Assembly: GCA_021234155.1 (NCBI GenBank) | Contig: JAJEKV010000005.1 | Span: 24,131,584-24,195,583, forward strand | Reading direction: 5' to 3' | Origin: Isoetes taiwanensis | Taxonomy: Eukaryota > Streptophyta > Lycopodiopsida > Isoetales > Isoetaceae | DNA: 64,000 bases | In this document: one piece after another, positions 60,248-64,000 of the stretch | Position numbering within the stretch: position 1 is the first letter of the stretch | How the letters are laid out: every line of letters begins with the position of its first letter | The notes under the pieces: model-generated | The model's database searches: none | What the model was told of the DNA's origin: nothing | Seen by the model: the letters and a program-made list of their open reading frames with translations, nothing else | Program-made: the position numbers and the translations under genes

Positions 60248-60706
60248 TGTAACGGGCCCATGGTAGACCGCTCGAGTATTCGATCCTTGAATGTGCCTGT
60301 GGGGCGTTCCCGAGACACCGGCATAAATGGGTAGAAGCGACTACTCATAAACGTCTAGACGTTTTTGCCCAGTTGATTAAGGGCATGTCGGTTAGGAACG
60401 TTACAGTTGGTATCAGAGCAGGTCTCAAGTTTGAGTCTCCATGGGTGCCTATATGCATGGGTAATTTGCAAAGACTTGGTAATCATTGTGACATGGTGTG
60501 ACATAGCTTTGGATGCTCGAGGACGAGCATAATTCTAGTGGGAGAGACTGTAACGGGCCCATGGTAGACCGCTCGAGTATTCGATCCTTGAATGTGCCTG
60601 TGGGGCGTTCCCGAGACACCGGCATAAATGGGTAGTAGCGACTACTCATAAACGTCTAGACGTTTTTGCCCAGTTGGTTAAGGCCATGTCGGTTAGGAAC
60701 GTTACA
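60248..60706 (+). mobile_element. TRIM (miniature LTR retrotransposon)
   Basis: 459 bp. Two 158-bp LTRs (60248-60405 and 60549-60706) differ at about three positions and have inverted ends TGTAACG/CGTTACA. The target duplication is TTTAA (60243-60247 and 60707-60711). The 143-bp internal part has a primer-binding site for initiator tRNA-Met and a purine run AGTGGGAGAGAC at the 3' LTR. It encodes nothing and must use enzymes from another element. The LTRs lack a recognisable 5S rRNA gene, so it is not an evident Cassandra TRIM. Confidence 0.92.
60408..60420 (+). other. TRIM primer-binding site, tRNA-iMet
   Basis: TGGTATCAGAGCA, two bases after the first LTR. This is the standard complement of plant initiator tRNA-Met, as used by many copia elements, chromoviruses and TRIMs. 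Confidence 0.85.
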
Positions 60707-60794
60707 TTTAATCCTTAGCCACAATAGTTGTGATCGTAATGAATAGTTATTGCTTTCTATGATATGATAATCCTAGCCTTTAGACCTTGAAACG

Positions 60795-60863
60795 GATTGA
60801 GTTGGTGCTCAAGTATACATAGATTGAGTTGGTGCTCATGTACACAAATTGCGTTGGTGCTCA
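60795..60863. repeat. Three short tandem repeats (25-27 bp)
   Basis: Units begin GATTGAGTTGGTGCTC at 60795 and 60822, and AATTGCGTTGGTGCTC at about 60847. Confidence 0.7.
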
Positions 60864-60930
60864 ACTTGTGGTTTACGGGTACAATTGAGGTCAGTTTCTT
60901 CCCAGAAATGGAGCAATTGATACGAATATG

Positions 60931-61168
60931 GTAGCTGGGGGATGAGGTCTTGAATGTTATTCTCGGTGGACTAGCATGGGTGCGTAAGATTGATGAGTTA
61001 TTAGCATGCAAGGCAATCGAATAGCAAAGGATAGCCGTAGCTATGAATTTAATAATAATTGTCAAGGCTAGTTATTATCATGGTCAAGGGGCTTATGGCA
61101 CAATTTAAATCTTATAAATGTCTAAGGTTTAAGAATAGCTAAAATATTATAGCTATAAACTAAAAAGG
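60931..61168 (+). repeat. Direct repeat R, copy 2
   Basis: Second copy of the repeat at 59749-59992, same orientation. The TRIM and its flanks lie between the two. Confidence 0.7.
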
Positions 61169-61217
61169 CATCATCCTTTTACGAAGGGGAAGATTGGGCT
61201 ATTATAAAAAAGGTTGT

Positions 61218-61407
61218 TGTTGCCCCCAAAGAGAAACATGCTAACTATTTGATCTATGCTAGATCAATTTCCTTAAGGGACTAGGTCAAAGTTTGGAGGA
61301 GCTTAATAGTCAACATGGATATGAAGGTCAAAAAGGCTTACATTCAAGGTCAACTCAAGGCATTCAAAGTCAAACTCATAAGAGGTACTATATTTGTGGT
61401 CAAACAT
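61218..61407 (+). repeat. Degenerate start of a subfamily A-like LTR
   Basis: Begins TGTTGCCCCCAAAGAGAAACA (written here only as the start motif), where the right arm of the terminal hairpin has decayed from GGGCAACA. It keeps the A pattern (CTAGGTCAAAGTTTGGA, GAGGTACT, GTGGTCAAA) for 190 bp, until the D2 LTR interrupts it. Confidence 0.7.
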
Positions 61408-63941
61408 TGCTGCCATGCCATGGCAGCATGGAAGAGCCAAGCACGTGTTTGCACTAATCCTCTCAGCTTGATTTGGTTTGCAAGACAATAGGGAAATGCT
61501 TCACTAGGATACATCAAAGTTTGAAGAGCAAAGGAAGGACAATTGACTCAAGTCACTCAAGAGATACAAAAGGTCAAACAAGCAAAGGAAGTGAAGGGAA
61601 GAGGAGAAAGAAGACCCCTTGAAGAACATTCCATGGTATGTAGCTATTTGTGATCTTGGCATCTTTGGCATTTTGATTTCCTTCCTCATTTACTCCACCA
61701 TCCCAAGATACCATTGAACTTTGACCCCTTGCTCATACACCTCCCAAAGTCAAGCTTGACCTTGAAGATTCTTTCTAGTCAAAATACACTTTCATGGAAC
61801 ACCTACTTGCTTCATCATCCACTAGTTCAAAAGTGACTTGACTTGGGCATAATCCTGCTCATGAAGTCAACATCCCATGCAACTTGAGCAAAGAAAAAAG
61901 TTTACAAAAATTCCTAAGGGAAGTGCTCAAATTTCGAATGTGCCCAAAGAGGTACTTAAAAGTTGCACCATGAAATCTTTGGCTCCTAAATGAGCACTTG
62001 ATGTGCCAAGTCACTTCACACCTCACTTCACACGCCAAGTCATCACACCCACCTTCACTCTAGCCATTTCATGTCAAACTCTCACATTCAAATCAAAATT
62101 CATATCAAAGTTAAACTAGCATCATTGTTGCCACATCACCATTGACACCTCATCACTCACACACATCATCTCCATATCATTCAAAAATTTTGACTAGAAA
62201 GAATTTTCAAATTCAAGATGGCTAACACGTCATCATTTCTATTTGCCACATCATACCACCTAGCCTTGTCATCATTTCCAAATCCCACTTCATCCACTCC
62301 TTAGCTCATTTTTTGCCAAAATCCAAAGAGCTCCTTTGTGAGAAGAGATTCCAGAATCTTATAGGGTATGAAAAAAGATTCCCCTAGGAAAAAAAGAATT
62401 TTGAAAAAAGGCTTTGTTTTGGGCATTATATGTGCTTCCTAGGGAATCGTGCCATAGGGTTTAGGGGGTGCAAAAATTTTTCCTATCTACCCCCCAGCCT
62501 AACTTCTCTTTCCAGCCAATCTCCCCATGCCGCGTGGAACATCCGGGCGTGTGGGGCGGTGGAGGTACCGGATCCCACGTGGATATTGCACGCAATAATC
62601 AGAAATATTGAATTTTCTTCTCGTTATATACCTTGGCCGCCAAATCCATTTAAGCCTGTGGGATATTTCGTCTGAACCCGTATGAACCTTAAATTTGGAA
62701 AACGCCAAGATCCAGTTAATTCGGCCCAACAAACTAATAAATAATGACCTAAACTGGCCGAATCACCATGTTTAATGCCAAGAATGATAATTGCGAGCTA
62801 AAAGACAGAGGATTGAGGGGGAATGATCAAGATCCCAACGGAACAGAGCATTTACAAAAGGGGTTTTTTGGCACAGAAGAAGATCGAGGGCTTTGAGGCA
62901 AAGAAGCGATTTCTGGCTTTGAAGAAGGATCGGCTTGATGATCCTGAGCTTGATTCTGACCTCCAATGTTTACCTATGATCTAGATCATTGACTCAATTT
63001 TCTGGATTTGTTGAATGTGTACCTATTTGATCCTGTGCCCAAGACCTCGAGCTTGGGATATTACTTTGTATCTTTTGAGTGTTTGATTAAATTGAAAATC
63101 CGACCTTTGTGGCAATCTGTTTGAGTTGCATTGAAACTCTTTCCCAAAAGCAAACAATTGTTAGAGGCTAGGCGTCTTGTGCCTGTACAGACTGTTAGAT
63201 ATGTGTGGTCTGCCTATGTTGCAACTCATTAGAGAGTATAAAAGCCAAATTCCTGTCAAAGCAAATTTACAATACCAATTCAAGCCAACATTTTTAGATC
63301 CAATGGTATTGCACTTGGGCATGGTGCATAGGAGAGCAATTGTTTGAGCATCAATCTTGCCAAACTAAATATGTTGAACAAGGCAATGCTAGACACGCGT
63401 GCAATCCTTCATTAGAAAATATTTTCTTTCCAGATTATTCATTTCTTATAGTCTTAGGCAAAAAAATTGTCTAAAAAGAAGAATAGGTTCCTTTTTGTCA
63501 AAAAGAAAACTTGGCCCCTGTTGTGCAGACAAATCTGAGCAAAATAGAGTTGGTAGCTCAAAAAAATTCCTTGCCAATGTCGAGTTTCAAATTTTAGCTT
63601 TCTGCCAGGGATATTGACCAAAAATTGACTGGGTCAGTGATCTAATTTTGGCCAGTGATCTAATTTTGGCCTATCTAACCTATTCAGACCTCGCTGAGTT
63701 TTTGCAGTCTGTTGGTGTCAAGTGTTAAGCATCTTGAGGAGAGATATCCATATCCATAGCTTGATAGATCATACTCTGCAGGGTATTTAGTGAAGCAGAC
63801 TTTTTTGCCTTCAGGGAAACATACTCATAGTGAACTTTTGTGCATTTTTTCTGGAATCTTTGCACTCAGAGTGGTTGCCTCAAGCAACCTGGAGGTTCTA
63901 AACCACTGAGGTTGAAGGTTTTGCCAGGAACACCTTCAACA
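61408..63941 (+). repeat. Subfamily D LTR, 5' LTR of D2
   Basis: 2534 bp, starts TGCTGCCA paired with TGGCAGCA and ends TTCAACA. It has the U5 hairpin GGTTGCCTCAAGCAACC (63873-63889) followed directly by the primer-site copy TGGAGGTTCTA (63890-63900). Confidence 0.88.
62576..62630 (+). promoter_or_regulatory. D2 LTR G-box and TATA box
   Basis: CACGTG at 62576-62581 and TATATA at 62625-62630 in CGTTATATACCTTGG, as in the other D copy. The upstream G-box is altered to CGCGTG. Confidence 0.5.
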
Positions 63942-63944
63942 TTT

Positions 63945-63962
63945 TGGAGGTTCTACCGAGAT
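63945..63962 (+). other. Primer-binding site of D2, tRNA-Gln type
   Basis: TGGAGGTTCTACCGAGAT, three bases after the LTR. Confidence 0.65.
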
Positions 63963-63984
63963 CATCTTCCTGGAATCTGAACTC

Positions 63985-64000
63985 ATGGCACCCAGAAGAA
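63985..64000 (+). CDS. Start of D2 gag (cut by window end)
   Basis: ATG at 63985 reads MAPRR and then leaves the window. It sits about 40 bp after the LTR in the context GAACTCATGGC, the same context and spacing as the MAPKQKF and MARKQKF starts of A elements, which is why this ATG is taken as the gag start. Confidence 0.7.

Noticed and set aside
60248-60706. Cassandra-type TRIM with 5S rRNA promoter
   Set aside because: No 5S A-box/C-box-like sequence recognised in the LTRs.

Overview
The window looks like nuclear DNA from a land plant with a large, retrotransposon-rich genome. The evidence is nested LTR retrotransposons about 10 kb long with ~2-2.5 kb LTRs and plant Ty3/gypsy-type Gag-Pol proteins that resemble the Tat/Athila side of that superfamily. 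There is also a miniature TRIM element primed by initiator tRNA-Met and a probable Helitron end. No rRNA, tRNA, CRISPR or bacterial-type gene was seen. I cannot name the species; a fern or gymnosperm would fit, but that is a guess.

Nearly all of the window is one retroelement clade with three LTR subfamilies, here called A, B and D. Their inferred primer is tRNA-Gln (primer-binding site TGGAGGTTCTACC or TGGAGGTCCTACC just after the LTR). Left to right: two truncated minus-strand A elements (H1, 1-3921; H2, 3922-7447); a plus-strand A LTR scrap (7448-7701); the 3' half of a plus-strand D element (D1, 7702-12857); a minus-strand A LTR (K) split by the complete plus-strand A element F (13450-23507, target duplication CACAC); minus-strand element B with a long open pol (24083-31211); plus-strand A element C (31212-38398); two chromovirus-like LTR remnants (38399-39909); minus-strand A element G, whose LTRs lie 15 kb apart at 40422-42384 and 57772-59742 with the same flanking GGTGT. 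Inside G is a foreign 12.5-kb block: an A LTR piece, a 4.6-kb low-copy island with an unidentified ORF, and plus-strand A element E. After G come a repeat pair enclosing a 459-bp TRIM, a degenerate A LTR start, and the 5' LTR of a second D element (D2) that runs off the window.

The main discovery is the Pol layout. A second, archaeal-type RNase H with an intact D-E-D-D set sits between protease and reverse transcriptase. The usual gypsy RNase H after RT is present but has lost every catalytic acid. The lost-acid state is seen in all three subfamilies; the relocated domain is seen in A and B (D is not visible there). In the Tat lineage as I know it, the extra RNase H lies after the gypsy RNase H, so this order looks distinct. 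The clade also has linked structural signals: a palindromic hairpin at the LTR start whose arms co-vary among subfamilies, a second co-varying hairpin in U5, and, directly after it, a copy of the primer-binding site inside the LTR that changes in step with the true site. A hairpin also encloses the probable polypurine tract.

How the parts work together: LTRs drive and end transcription, Gag packages RNA through three CCHC knuckles, and Pol copies and inserts it. Most copies here are broken by stops, frameshifts, deletions or nested insertion. B's visible pol frame is uninterrupted, although its 5' part is cut by C.
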